Positions 17,581 through 26,920 are shown, counted from the stretch's first letter. The stretch is 64,000 bases of DNA from Scalindua_A sp046757465 (GCA_046757465.1 JBHHYH010000003.1:43469-107468), one strand, 5' to 3'. The notes: generated by a model not told the origin, from the letters alone. Numbers and translations are program-made.

Positions 17581-18115
17581 GCTACCTGCCCGAATTACGT
17601 CGTTCGGGTGGGCAAATCCCAATGAACAAATCCCTGCCCGACCCGTCCGAACGGCATTCAGACTGTGTCGCAATGTCATTCTGAGGCTTTAGCCGAAGAA
17701 TCTAGATTATGCCTGCCTGATGATAGGCAGGTAACCTATTGTAAACGTTAGATTCTTCACGGAGCCTGTCCTGAGCGAGATTCTTCAGTCACCCCCACTG
17801 CTTTCTTGCACCGTGGCGGCACGCTGCCGAAAGTAGGCTCTGTAACCAGAAGTAGGCCCCTTTAGGGGGAGCGAAAGCAAGAAGTGGGGACTCCTTCAGA
17901 ATGACAAAAAAACGCTTTTTCTAATTCTCGGACAACCTGTGAACCAATAACCCTCATAAGTTTTTTTCACTTTTTGCTCCCCCCTTCTCTTCCTGACTTA
18001 AAATTTATAGACATCAAAGGGTAATCATTTGTTTTCCCTCGTTCCCACGCGGGAGCGTGGGAACGAGGGATTGAAAATTCGAGTAGAAAAATAAAAGATG
18101 AGTGGCAATTATGAA
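17581..18115 (+). other. Repeat-rich intergenic stretch
   Basis: It holds further GTCATTCTGAG...GAAGAATCTAG-type repeats, a GC-rich palindromic segment and a perfect hairpin at 18035-18070. I see no gene. Confidence 0.55.
18035..18070 (+). repeat. Perfect 16-base hairpin
   Basis: Arms TCCCTCGTTCCCACGC (18035-18050) and its exact complement (18055-18070) enclose a GGGA loop. No T tract follows, so it is a repeat rather than a terminator. Confidence 0.85.
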
Positions 18116-18144
18116 TTGACGTCTTAAGGGGTAAGATATATAAT
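18116..18144 (+). promoter_or_regulatory. Sigma-70 type promoter for the tRNA gene
   Basis: TTGACG (18116-18121), a 17-base spacer and a perfect TATAAT (18139-18144) lie 60 bases before the tRNA. Confidence 0.6.
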
Positions 18145-18203
18145 ACGCATCGTTTTAGAGATATAAGATTTTAGATAGACCCTATAAAAGAAATATTTTT
18201 TGT

Positions 18204-18280
18204 GGCGGTGTAGCTCAGCTGGTCAGAGCGGCGGAATCATAATCCGCGTGTCCGGGGTTCGAGTCCCTGCACCGCTACCA
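18204..18280 (+). tRNA. tRNA with CAT anticodon, probably elongator tRNA-Met
   Basis: The 77 bases fold into a full cloverleaf: acceptor GGCGGTG pairing with CACCGCT, D arm GCTC/GAGC, anticodon stem GCGGA/TCCGC around the loop ATCATAA (anticodon CAT), T arm with GGTTCGAGTCC, and an encoded 3' CCA. The sequence resembles bacterial elongator tRNA-Met. The same anticodon in the gene is used by tRNA-Ile2, the TilS substrate, so identity should be confirmed with a covariance model. Confidence 0.93.
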
Positions 18281-18382
18281 CATCTTTTACGATATTGATT
18301 CTGATTCAGTACAAGCAAGGTTTGTTATCAGAATAACTTACCCTTTATGAGATGGCGGAGATATGTCTTTCTCATTACTCTA

Positions 18383-18523
18383 CCTAAATTGAGCGATTTT
18401 CAGTATAAGTCACGATTTACATGTCATTGCGAGTCCGCCGGTGGCGGACGTGGCAATCTCTTAGGAAAACAAGATTGCTTCAGCTTCGCTTCGCAATGAC
18501 GTTAAAAAAATGCTCAATTTAGG
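18383..18523 (+). repeat. CCTAAATTGAGC palindromic element, copy 1
   Basis: The ends CCTAAATTGAGC (18383-18394) and GCTCAATTTAGG (18512-18523) are inverted. Inside is a GTCATTGCGAG/CGCAATGAC palindrome. A second element with the same ends but a different core is at 29119-29269. Confidence 0.85.
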
Positions 18524-18611
18524 TCTATTGATCCGAAGAAGTCAGTAGTATAGCCCATTAAAACTTAAATAATTTTTATTAACTTGAATACGCAACAATA
18601 ATATTTTTACA

Positions 18612-19085
18612 ATGCCACAGAAATTACTAGAGGATATAAATAAAATTGATGTAAACAAGATTGAGACTGATATCGAAGGGATCAGGGTTGTAAATCCGCA
18701 TCGTTATGAGATGGAGCAGTTAGATGGGATAATTAAATTTGATCCTGAGAATAAAATAATCATCGGATATAAGGATGTAAAAGACAATGAATTTTGGGTA
18801 CGTGGGCATATTCCTGGCCGTCCTCTTTTTCCAGGTGTGTTAATGGTAGAAGCTGCTGCGCAGTTATGTACATATTATTATAAGAGAATTCTACAGGATG
18901 ATAGATTCTTAGGCTTTGGTGGTATAGACAAGGTAAAATTTCGAGGTAAGGTTTCCCCGGGTGATAGACTTATCATAATTGCAAAAAATACTGAATTAAG
19001 GGCGAGAAGGGCTATCTTTGATACGCAGGGGATAGTAAATGGTAAACTTGTTTTTGAGGGTGTAATAATTGGTATGGCAGTTTGA
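18612..19085 (+). CDS. FabZ-like 3-hydroxyacyl-ACP dehydratase
   Basis: It is a hot-dog fold dehydratase that removes water from 3-hydroxyacyl-ACP in fatty-acid synthesis. The active-site stretch HIPGRPLFPGVLMVEAAAQ has the catalytic His and Glu. The C-terminal part has KVKFRGKVSPGD, as in FabZ. At 157 residues it is close to FabZ (about 150), with a slightly longer N-terminus. An HU gene follows after 62 bases; no other fatty-acid gene is adjacent, so a role in a special lipid pathway is possible. Confidence 0.9.
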   Translation: MPQKLLEDINKIDVNKIETDIEGIRVVNPHRYEMEQLDGIIKFDPENKIIIGYKDVKDNEFWVRGHIPGRPLFPGVLMVEAAAQLCTYYYKRILQDDRFLGFGGIDKVKFRGKVSPGDRLIIIAKNTELRARRAIFDTQGIVNGKLVFEGVIIGMAV

Positions 19086-19147
19086 TGAAGATTTGTCTAA
19101 CCGAATAGTTATTGAGGATTTTTTTATTTTAAGAGAGGAGAGAGCAG

Positions 19148-19417
19148 ATGAATAAGCAAGATTTGGTTGGAGCAGTGGCAAAAGAGTTGGACACATCAAA
19201 GGCGCAGGGAGAGAGGGCCGTAAATGCGGTGCTGGGTGGTATCAGTAAGGGTATAAGGAAAGACAAGAACGTACAACTAATAGGATTTGGGACGTTTTTG
19301 GTAAAAAGAAGAAAGGCCAGGAAGGGGAGAAATCCACAAACAGGCGAAACTATTAATATCAAGGCCAGTAAGACAGTGGGTTTCAAGGCAGGTCAGAAAT
19401 TCAAGGAAATGGTCTGA
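19148..19417 (+). CDS. HU-family DNA-binding protein
   Basis: It is a small histone-like protein that bends and compacts DNA as a dimer. The 89-residue length is typical. The signature GFGTFLVKRRKARKGRNPQTG is present, with the DNA-intercalating proline in RNPQTG. It has a clear purine-rich ribosome site (AGAGAGGAGAG). Confidence 0.95.
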   Translation: MNKQDLVGAVAKELDTSKAQGERAVNAVLGGISKGIRKDKNVQLIGFGTFLVKRRKARKGRNPQTGETINIKASKTVGFKAGQKFKEMV

Positions 19418-20397
19418 AAAATTTTCTCTGTCGCCACAATCCGGAATTTAAGAAAAAAACGTAATATCGTGGCATCTCCTGTTGGATAATTAGTAGAGCG
19501 TCCCTTGGTCAACAAACACCGCTAAAATGGTAAAATTATTTCCAGAGCTTGGACGATCCATAGCTTTGTTTTTCTTCTATTGCCATCGTGCATATTTACA
19601 GATTTAATCCCGTTTAGACCTATTGTACATTCACAGGTACCTTTGCCAAAATATAAACTGTTTTCTGTTTACATGGTATATACATTGAATCAAGAAAGGA
19701 AAAGTGGAGTCTCATTTCTCGGATACCCCCCCTCTGTATAGGCGTCTTGAATGGATATCCTGTTCGCCTTCGTATTACTATTTAAACCAATGAGTGTAAA
19801 AGCATGCGTGTTTTGACTAGAACAGAGTACCAAGATGCGCTACCAGCCCGACCGTGTTCTGGCGGGTAAGTATAGTCAAAACACAATGGGGGTCGGGATG
19901 ACAATTGTGACACAGCCTCATAGCCGGTGGATTGGGGACGCTCCCTAAAAGGGGCAATTAAAATTGCTTAAAAGGGCATTAATTTTAAATTTTTTTGTCT
20001 AACCAAAAAATAATTATGAATCGTGGGATGGTTCGGATAAAACCCTAAAGGGTAAATTCCTGAATAAAACCATAAAGCATTAATTCCATTTTGTTTTTAA
20101 TTTTATATTAAGCGAAAAAAGCAAGTTGACAAATCCCCCCTTCCCCCCCTTTACTAAAGGGGGAATAAGGGGGATTTATTCTTGAACCTGTCAGGAACAG
20201 GTTTAATTCGTTTACTATAGTATCTTGACAACAAAAAAAACAATAAGTTGAGCTATTATAACTTTCCTTTAAGTATACAAAGATATTTTCTATACTGCTT
20301 TCTCGCCTTACACGGCGTAGCCTTACTTAGTCACACCAGCATAGCTGGTGGTTTACCAAATTAATTATGAAGAAGCAAGACGCGTAAGTGAATTAAA
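19418..20397 (+). other. Long intergenic stretch without a gene
   Basis: No frame looks protein-like. A CCCCC/GGGGG palindrome is at 20131-20177 and a short hairpin (ACCAGCATAGCTGGT) near 20336. The rest shows nothing I can name. Confidence 0.5.
20131..20177 (+). repeat. AAATCCCCC...GGGGGATTT palindrome
   Basis: Arms beginning AAATCCCCC and ending GGGGGATTT enclose a CCCCTTTACTAAAGGGG inner hairpin. Relatives of this core are inside the 17352-17580 element and inside the gene at 58357 (59506-59640). Confidence 0.8.
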
Positions 20398-21750
20398 ATG
20401 GAAAAATTATTTGGGACAGACGGAATAAGAGGAGTAGCAAATATATTTCCAATGACTCCTGAAATGGTGCTGAGTGTAGGAAAAGCTACTGCCCATGTTT
20501 TTAAAGAAAAATGCGGAAAGAAAAAACCTAGTTTTGTTATAGGAAAAGATACCAGGTTGAGTGGCTATATGATAGAGAATGCATTAACATCTGGAATTTT
20601 ATCAGTAGGTGGCGATGTTTTACTTGTTGGTCCGATACCAACACCTGCTATTGCTCATTTAACCAAATCGTTAAATGCTGATGCAGGCATTGTGCTTAGC
20701 GCTTCACATAATCCTGCTGAAGATAATGGAATAAAGATTTTTAGTGCAGATGGATATAAACTGCATGATGATGTTGAGGATGAGATTGAAAAATATGTCC
20801 TAACAGAAAATGTAAAGACAGAACATATAAGAGGAGATTTAATAGGGAAAGCTTGTAGAGTTGATGATGCAAAAGGGAAATATATAGAATTTGTAAAAGC
20901 TTCCATAAAAAGTATGAATCTAAAAGGATTAAAGCTTGTGCTGGATTGTGCTAATGGCGCTGCATACGATACTGCGCCGCGTATATTTAGAGAACTAGGA
21001 GCAGAAGTTATTGTTTTAAATGACAGACCGGATGGACTTAACATAAACTTTGATTGTGGAGCTCTGCATCCTGAAAAAATGATGGAGACCGTGAAAAAAG
21101 AAAAAGCGGATATTGGAATAGCATTAGACGGTGATGCTGACAGGGTTATAGTTTGTGATGAAAAAGGAAAAAACGTTGATGGTGACCATATAATTGCAAT
21201 ATGTGCTATTTACATGAAAGAGAAAGGAACCTTAGAGAATAATGGTGTTGTTGTAACTATCATGACTAATAAAGGATTTGATCTTGCTATGGATAAGGAA
21301 AACATAAATGTTGTTAAGACAAAGGTAGGAGACAGATATGTTATTGATGAGATGAAGAAAAAAGGATATGTCTTGGGAGGAGAACAGTCTGGGCATATAA
21401 TATTCTTAAGTTATACAACAACGGGGGATGGCCTGATCTCTGCTTTGCAGTTGTTGAGAGTTATGAAAGAAAAAGGGGAGAAGTTAAGTAAATTAGCAGA
21501 ATGTATGAAATCATTGCCCCAGGTGCTCATAAATGTCGATGTAAAAGAGAAAAAAGAAGTAGATGAGTTGAAAGCAAGGAAGAATGTTAGGGATGCTGAA
21601 AAAAAATTGGGGAAAAAGGGAAGAGTACTTGTCAGGTATTCGGGAACACAGAATTTGTGCAGAGTCATGATTGAAGGTGAGAACGAAAAAGAAATTGGAA
21701 AAATGTCAAATGATATTGCAAAAGCTATTAAGAAAGAGATAGGTGTCTAA
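20398..21750 (+). CDS. glmM: Phosphoglucosamine mutase
   Basis: It interconverts glucosamine-6-phosphate and glucosamine-1-phosphate on the way to UDP-GlcNAc for peptidoglycan and LPS. It begins MEKLFGTDGIRG, the GlmM hallmark. The phosphoserine loop is SASHNP, the metal loop is DGDADR, the sugar-specificity loop is GGEQSGH and the phosphate loop is RYSGTQNLCR, a variant of RxSGTEP. The length is 450 residues, normal. The next gene, a GlmU-like enzyme for the following steps, begins at its stop codon. Confidence 0.94.
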   Translation: MEKLFGTDGIRGVANIFPMTPEMVLSVGKATAHVFKEKCGKKKPSFVIGKDTRLSGYMIENALTSGILSVGGDVLLVGPIPTPAIAHLTKSLNADAGIVLSASHNPAEDNGIKIFSADGYKLHDDVEDEIEKYVLTENVKTEHIRGDLIGKACRVDDAKGKYIEFVKASIKSMNLKGLKLVLDCANGAAYDTAPRIFRELGAEVIVLNDRPDGLNINFDCGALHPEKMMETVKKEKADIGIALDGDADRVIVCDEKGKNVDGDHIIAICAIYMKEKGTLENNGVVVTIMTNKGFDLAMDKENINVVKTKVGDRYVIDEMKKKGYVLGGEQSGHIIFLSYTTTGDGLISALQLLRVMKEKGEKLSKLAECMKSLPQVLINVDVKEKKEVDELKARKNVRDAEKKLGKKGRVLVRYSGTQNLCRVMIEGENEKEIGKMSNDIAKAIKKEIGV

Positions 21751-21751
21751 A

Positions 21752-22939
21752 ATGATACAAGCCGTAATTCTAGCTGCTGGAAAAAGTACGAGGACATGGC
21801 CATTGACACTAACCAGGCCTAAGCCATTGCTTAAGGTAATGAATAAAGAGATAATAAAACATAATTTAGATGCCTTGCAGGGATTAGTTGGTGAAGTTGT
21901 CGTAATAGTCGGTTTTAAGAAAGAAATGATAATAAAAGAGATAGGTTATAAATACGGAAGATTAAAAATAAGATACGTAGAGCAGAAGACGCAGTTAGGT
22001 ACGGGACATGCGCTTAAGCATGTTAGAAAATTGATTAGGGATAAATTTATAGTTATGGGTGGGGATGATATTTTTTCAAAGGAAGATATCAAAGCATGTT
22101 TAAGGCATAAATATGCAGTCTTAGGATGCGTGGTTGAAAATACAGACAGGCTTGGTGTCTTTGTAGTGAAAAACAAAGCTGTTAAAAAGCTTGTTGAAAA
22201 ACCTAAAAAGTTTGTTTCGGGTATAGCTAATACTGGATTATATGTTTTTGATAAATCAGTGTTTGGGTTTAAGCTCAGGAAAAGTCCAAGAGGAGAATAT
22301 GAAATAGTTAACTATGTAAATGAGCTTGTTAAAAGGGAGAAAGTTGTATGTGAAAAGGTAAAAGGACATTGGTTATCTATAGGCTATCCATGGGACCTAA
22401 TAGAAGCTAATGATGTTTTGGTCTCTAAGATAAAGAGTGACATAAAGGGGAAAGTAGGGAAGGGCGTTGTCGTAAAGGGAAAGATAATAGTAGGAAAAGG
22501 TACAAGAATTTTGTCCGGGACATACATAGCGGAGAATGTTGTTATTGGTGAGAACTGCAACGTAGGGCCTAACTGTTTTTTAAGAGGAAACACTTCTATT
22601 GGAAATGGATGTAATATTGGACAGGCGGTTGAGATAAAAAATAGTATAATTATGGACAAGGCAAAGGTTCCTCATCTTTCTTATATTGGAGACAGTGTTA
22701 TTGGAGAGAATAGTAATTTAGGTGCAGGAACAATAACGGCTAATTTAAGACATGATAATAAGAATGTGAGATCTGTTGTGAAGGGAGAACTGGTTGATAC
22801 AGGCAGAAGAAAGCTCGGGGCCATAATTGCTGATGACGTTCATACAGGCATAAATACAGTAATCTATCAGGGAAGAAAGATTTGGCCGGGGGTAGGCACA
22901 AGGCCTGGCGAGATAGTTGATAAGGATAAGAAGGCTTAA
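21752..22939 (+). CDS. GlmU-like bifunctional sugar-1-phosphate nucleotidylyltransferase/acetyltransferase
   Basis: It probably makes UDP-GlcNAc from glucosamine-1-phosphate. The N-terminal half is a nucleotidyltransferase (ILAAGKSTRTWPLTLTRPKP), and residues about 235-395 form a left-handed beta-helix of hexapeptide repeats typical of acyltransferases. The signature GxSTRxxPLTxxRPKPL is that of the RmlA/archaeal-type GlmU branch rather than the classical bacterial GlmU (LAAGxGTRMxSxxPKVLH). The length of 395 residues is also nearer that branch than the 450-460 of E. coli type GlmU. I chose ATG at 21752; the in-frame GTG at 21743 lies inside glmM. Coupling to glmM supports the role. Confidence 0.85.
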   Translation: MIQAVILAAGKSTRTWPLTLTRPKPLLKVMNKEIIKHNLDALQGLVGEVVVIVGFKKEMIIKEIGYKYGRLKIRYVEQKTQLGTGHALKHVRKLIRDKFIVMGGDDIFSKEDIKACLRHKYAVLGCVVENTDRLGVFVVKNKAVKKLVEKPKKFVSGIANTGLYVFDKSVFGFKLRKSPRGEYEIVNYVNELVKREKVVCEKVKGHWLSIGYPWDLIEANDVLVSKIKSDIKGKVGKGVVVKGKIIVGKGTRILSGTYIAENVVIGENCNVGPNCFLRGNTSIGNGCNIGQAVEIKNSIIMDKAKVPHLSYIGDSVIGENSNLGAGTITANLRHDNKNVRSVVKGELVDTGRRKLGAIIADDVHTGINTVIYQGRKIWPGVGTRPGEIVDKDKKA

Positions 22940-22957
22940 AAGTCAAAACGGGTTTCT

Positions 22958-23644
22958 CTAATTTTCACAACTCCCCAACAGGTCTGAGACTTTAGTAATA
23001 TACGTATAAGGTGCTCTGTCATTGATTTTTGATTTGTAGAAATTGTAATACCTGCCGTGTTTCATTAATGCCGTAAGCATCCCCATATTCTCCCCAGCCT
23101 CTATCTCATCCTTAATTTTGTCACCAACGCAGAATACTTGTTCAGGTTTCAAATCATACTTGATTAAGATTTCCCTGAAACATTTCTCTTTTCCAGACGA
23201 ATTGTCCGTAATGATTATTTCATCAAATGATCTTTCCAAGCCAAGCATTTTTATCTTTCTTTCTTGTAGATCACAATCACCCGCAGTAACGAGGATTAAC
23301 TTATAACCGACACTTTTCAACTTACTAATTGAAGCAGTTACATCAGGAAATAATGTAATGTCTTTTATGTCTAAAGTATTAACAGCGCTGGAGACTTCCT
23401 TATAAAACTTGTCAGAAAGGTTGTACAGGTTGGCAATTTCACGGTAAATATCAGTTGTAGGCCCAAGCTTTTCCTCAAGTTTTAATTGGAGTTCTAATGC
23501 CTCCTTTTCAGAGCAGTTGATAGCTCCTGATATGATTTTGGCGGCACGCTTTCTGCCTTTTAAAACAAGTGTTCCACTACAATCGTATAAAGTGTCATCC
23601 AGGTCGAATATGATTGCTTTGATATGACTTGGGATTAAGGACAT
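22958..23644 (-). CDS. HAD-family phosphatase, paralogue of the neighbouring fusion's N-terminus
   Basis: It is a haloacid-dehalogenase type hydrolase, probably a small-molecule phosphatase. Motif I is FDLDDTLYD, motif II is VTAGD, and motifs III/IV include the KEKC lysine and VGDKIKDEI. The cap is helical (type C1), as in pyrimidine 5'-nucleotidases. Its 228 residues align with residues 1-225 of the upstream gene (both start IIFDLDDTLYDC and continue RKRAAK), so the two arose by duplication. It is the last gene of a leftward operon, 32 bases from the fusion gene. Confidence 0.85.
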   Translation of the reverse strand: MSLIPSHIKAIIFDLDDTLYDCSGTLVLKGRKRAAKIISGAINCSEKEALELQLKLEEKLGPTTDIYREIANLYNLSDKFYKEVSSAVNTLDIKDITLFPDVTASISKLKSVGYKLILVTAGDCDLQERKIKMLGLERSFDEIIITDNSSGKEKCFREILIKYDLKPEQVFCVGDKIKDEIEAGENMGMLTALMKHGRYYNFYKSKINDRAPYTYITKVSDLLGSCEN

Positions 23645-23676
23645 GAATTTAGGAATTGAGAGATGATCAAAAACTA

Positions 23677-25365
23677 TTAATCTTTTAGCAACGATAATTG
23701 TGAGTATATTCTACATATAGAATCTGCCAGTTTCTCTGGGTCGTGCCGTATTAAATCCTGCTTTTCCCATAATATTCTTTTTTGTTCAATATTTTCAATT
23801 AAATCTGTGACTTCGACCTCGACATTAATTTTTGATAAATCTTCGTCTACGGTTACGATTTCTGCCCCTTCACTTCTATATTTTTCAAGTATATCATCGT
23901 TAGGGAATTTGTTGTTAACTAATACGTAATCTAGGACGCCTTCACCGAGGTACTTTATAATTGTTTTGACGCAGTCGGATGCAGTGTAATTATCAGTTTG
24001 TCCCGGTTGAGTAACAATATTGCAGATGTATATCTTCACTGCCTTTGTGTTCTGTAATGCTTCTTTTATACCCCCTACAAGAAGGTTGCTTATAATGCTT
24101 GTGTAGAGGCTTCCAGGACCGATCACGACGATATCTGCTTTGTTAATTTCATTAATTGCTTCTGGCGGGCATTCAACATTGTTTGATTTCAAAAAGACCT
24201 TCTTAATAGATGGCTTTTGAGGCGCTCGCACATTAAATTCTTCCTCTACGATCGATCCATCCTCTAGTTCAGCACAGATATGAGTACTCGCAAGTGTTGA
24301 AGGCAAAACCTTTCCTTTAATTGACAGTATCTTACTTGCTTTTTTTATTGCTTGTTCGAAGCTACCTGTTATATCTGTTAACGCAGTCATCAGTAGATTG
24401 CCAAGACTCATGCCGTTGAGTGACCCTTTATTAAACCGATATTGGAAGAGCTGGTATAAATCTTTTTCCTGTTCCTCAGATTCTGATAATGCTATCAAAC
24501 AGTTTCGTGCGTCGCCAGGCGGTAAAATTCCGTATTGTTCCCTTATGACACCCGAGCTTCTGCCAGAGTCTGTAACAGTTACAATAGCTGTCAGGTTTTC
24601 ACTGTACGTTTTCAGGCCTTCGAGAGCTCTCGGAAGTCCTGTACCTCCCCCTGTGGCTAAAATCCTTAATTGGTCGCGCATCTTCCCAAGATCTTTTAAT
24701 TTAAGCACAGTGGATAGTTGAAAGATTCGCTTTATCTTGTAATCTGGCTTGTTTGAGTCGTCAGATGCAGATTCTACCTTAAATCTTCCGTGTAACATCT
24801 GAACGGTTACCATTCCCATGGATTTTGCAATTCTAAGTTCTGCTCTTACACGGTCTCCGACAACGACAACATTTCTTGGGTTCAGAGCGTATTTTTTAAC
24901 GATTTCCTCGAAGCAGTCCTCCATTAATAAGCCAACTTCCTGATCGTTGATTATTATTTCATCAAAATAAGGTTTTAGTTTAAGTAATTCTATCTTTTTT
25001 TGTTGTCTTTCGTGGATTCCAGTCGTGAGTAAAAATAACTTATATTTTTCAAGGGCTAATTTTTTTAATGTTGGTATGACGTCTGGAAAAAGTTTTATAT
25101 CCGATACTTCGTTACTATTATATGCCTTTAAGGCGCTATCAACAAAATTGTCGCTCCACCCGAATTTTTTCGCCATCTCATTAAACACAAGGTAATAAGG
25201 GCCATATTTTTCCGATAACTCTTTCTGCATTAAATACGCCTCTTCCTCTGTACACGGCAGTCCAGCCTTAACCATTACCTTCGCAGCACGTTTCCGTGAC
25301 GCTTCAAGAAGTGAACCAGTACAATCATATAACGTATCGTCAAGATCGAATATAATTGCTTTCAT
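23677..25365 (-). CDS. HAD phosphatase fused to a YvcK/CofD-like domain
   Basis: Residues 1-225 are a complete HAD phosphatase (FDLDDTLYDCTG, LLTTG, VVGDRVRAEL). Residues about 233-562 match the YvcK/gluconeogenesis-factor family, a CofD-like Rossmann fold: ILATGGGTGLPRALEGL, TVTDSGRSSG, LPPGDARN, LNGMSLGNLLMTAL and VIGPGSLYTSI. YvcK binds UDP-sugars and controls cell-wall precursor flux and gluconeogenic growth in Bacillus. It is normally about 320 residues and stands alone, so this is a fusion. The partner domain suggests that the protein removes a phosphate from a metabolite linked to the YvcK ligand, which is inference. It is 7 bases from the DUF192 gene in the same operon. Confidence 0.88.
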   Translation of the reverse strand: MKAIIFDLDDTLYDCTGSLLEASRKRAAKVMVKAGLPCTEEEAYLMQKELSEKYGPYYLVFNEMAKKFGWSDNFVDSALKAYNSNEVSDIKLFPDVIPTLKKLALEKYKLFLLTTGIHERQQKKIELLKLKPYFDEIIINDQEVGLLMEDCFEEIVKKYALNPRNVVVVGDRVRAELRIAKSMGMVTVQMLHGRFKVESASDDSNKPDYKIKRIFQLSTVLKLKDLGKMRDQLRILATGGGTGLPRALEGLKTYSENLTAIVTVTDSGRSSGVIREQYGILPPGDARNCLIALSESEEQEKDLYQLFQYRFNKGSLNGMSLGNLLMTALTDITGSFEQAIKKASKILSIKGKVLPSTLASTHICAELEDGSIVEEEFNVRAPQKPSIKKVFLKSNNVECPPEAINEINKADIVVIGPGSLYTSIISNLLVGGIKEALQNTKAVKIYICNIVTQPGQTDNYTASDCVKTIIKYLGEGVLDYVLVNNKFPNDDILEKYRSEGAEIVTVDEDLSKINVEVEVTDLIENIEQKRILWEKQDLIRHDPEKLADSICRIYSQLSLLKD

Positions 25366-25372
25366 AACTTAA

Positions 25373-25861
25373 TCACCTTACGTTTATCTTGCCAATTTCG
25401 GATGAAAAATTAACTTTACTGCCAACTTTGATTCCATTTTTTCTGAACCAACCTTCTTCCATTTCAAGGGCGTATTTCCCTTTTTCTTTTGATACGTGAT
25501 CTATTACACTATATGGATTCATTGACTCTATCTGCGTAATTTCTCCATCGGAATTTATAAAGGCGATAGAAAGAGGAATTTTTGTGTTTTTCATCCAAAA
25601 AGACAAATATTGTTCCTGTGGATAAATAAATAACATGCCATGATCTTTATCTAGTTTCTCTCGAAACATTAAACCTAGCATACGTTCCTTTTGTGTAGAT
25701 ACAACCTCTGCATGTATGCTTTTACCATTTATCTTTATTTCATGTATTTTGTTATTTGTTATATTGGAAGGCTTAGAACAACTGTAGAGTATTAGAGTTA
25801 GTGCTAAAAGAAAGAATGTTTGTAAATAGTTGTTTCTTATGACAAGGAAGGACGAGTCCAT
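25373..25861 (-). CDS. DUF192-family lipoprotein
   Basis: It is a small exported protein of the DUF192 family, of unknown function. The signal peptide ends in LILYSC, a fair lipobox. The family motifs are visible: RMLGLMFREKLDKDHGMLFIY, then LSFWMKNTKIPLSIAFI, and ALEMEEGWFRKNGIKVG. Its 162 residues are typical for a DUF192 domain with a leader. It lies between a hypothetical gene (9 bases) and the HAD-YvcK gene (7 bases). Confidence 0.88.
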   Translation of the reverse strand: MDSSFLVIRNNYLQTFFLLALTLILYSCSKPSNITNNKIHEIKINGKSIHAEVVSTQKERMLGLMFREKLDKDHGMLFIYPQEQYLSFWMKNTKIPLSIAFINSDGEITQIESMNPYSVIDHVSKEKGKYALEMEEGWFRKNGIKVGSKVNFSSEIGKINVR

Positions 25862-25870
25862 AAAGTAAAA

Positions 25871-26800
25871 TTATTTCGCAAGAGAAATTGCAGAACTTGT
25901 GGAGTTCCTGAATTTAGCAGCAGGGTTAACTATAGCAAGTCCATGATAATATGTAACCAACCCATTAACAATTTCTGCCATAATCTTATTAAAGCTGGTT
26001 CTTTCCCTTTTTCTTTTTAACCTTACTTCTGGACCCTTTACATCAGTGATAGGTATCATTTTAACACTACCAAAATTCATCCTTAATACATTTATCATTC
26101 CACCGCTACCCTCCATTTGCTTGACTATTTCAGCAGAAGGCAATGCAGCAATGTAAGAAAGTGGGTATGTATAATCTCTGTAATCATCCTTTTGAATATA
26201 TGCTTCGCTTTCAATTGCGAACGTATCGAGATATTCTCTAACTAGATTAAGGTTTGTTTCATTAACATCTTCTTCTTTGATTTTTGCAACCTGTTTCCTG
26301 TCAGTGTTGATTTTTCCTGTTATGAGCGCCTTGGTAATAGTTTTCTGGGATTGAAATGTATTTACCTCAATTTGTATATATTCCGGGCTTATGAATTGAA
26401 ACGAAAAGACATTTTTTGTTTTTTCATCATACATAGATGAGTTAGTGAATTTAAAGTTAACGTTAGATATCTCCAATTCTGGCATTAGTATTTCAAGGGG
26501 GAGTATTATTTTTGATACCGTCATCGCGCCGGGGATAATATTCCCAACTCTATGGATTTCGTTTTTATCATTTGTTATTTCGACAAATCTTTCTCCTGAT
26601 GACTTTTGAATCACATAATCATGGTGCATTAAGAATCTGTCAAATACGTGTAGTTTATCCTTCCCATCTTCAGCCTCTTCAAACCTCAAACTTGGCGTAC
26701 GTGTACAAGCCCTTACATCCCTGAAATATATTGAATCCTGCTGGAAATCAGCTAGCTTGCCTATTGGTATACTAAAAACACACTGGTGGTTCTTATTCAT
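25871..26800 (-). CDS. Hypothetical protein heading the HAD-YvcK operon
   Basis: I do not recognise this 309-residue protein. It has no signal peptide or membrane helix. The sequence is mixed alpha/beta without repeated motifs, with a basic patch near residues 262-270 (RLKRKRERTS) and a late helix-like stretch. It starts an operon with DUF192, HAD-YvcK and HAD genes behind a good promoter at 26892-26920, so its role is probably linked to these. Confidence 0.78.
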   Translation of the reverse strand: MNKNHQCVFSIPIGKLADFQQDSIYFRDVRACTRTPSLRFEEAEDGKDKLHVFDRFLMHHDYVIQKSSGERFVEITNDKNEIHRVGNIIPGAMTVSKIILPLEILMPELEISNVNFKFTNSSMYDEKTKNVFSFQFISPEYIQIEVNTFQSQKTITKALITGKINTDRKQVAKIKEEDVNETNLNLVREYLDTFAIESEAYIQKDDYRDYTYPLSYIAALPSAEIVKQMEGSGGMINVLRMNFGSVKMIPITDVKGPEVRLKRKRERTSFNKIMAEIVNGLVTYYHGLAIVNPAAKFRNSTSSAISLAK

Positions 26801-26891
26801 TGTTCGTAATTATGTTGTAATTAAAAAGATAAATCTTCTATAGAAGCCGGAAAGGCCGGAAAGTGTTTACGAAATTGAAGGACTTTCAATA

Positions 26892-26920
26892 ATTTTAGTA
26901 AAAATAAAAATATATGTCAA
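26892..26920 (-). promoter_or_regulatory. Sigma-70 type promoter for the leftward 26800-22958 operon
   Basis: On the minus strand TTGACA (26915-26920), a 17-base spacer and TAAAAT (26892-26897) lie about 90 bases before the first gene. Confidence 0.5.

Noticed and set aside
18204..18280. tRNA-Ile2 (substrate of the TilS found in the window)
   Set aside because: The anticodon is CAT in both cases, but the body resembles elongator tRNA-Met; left as tRNA-Met with a note.
12841..18600. CRISPR array
   Set aside because: The repeats are palindromes of different families with irregular spacing; there are no regular direct repeats with unique spacers and no cas genes.
20398..22939. Archaeal transfer of the glmM/glmU-like pair
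   Set aside because: The GlmU-like gene is of the archaeal-type branch, but this branch is also found in bacteria, and GlmM is of ordinary bacterial type with neighbour-like composition; not enough for a transfer claim.
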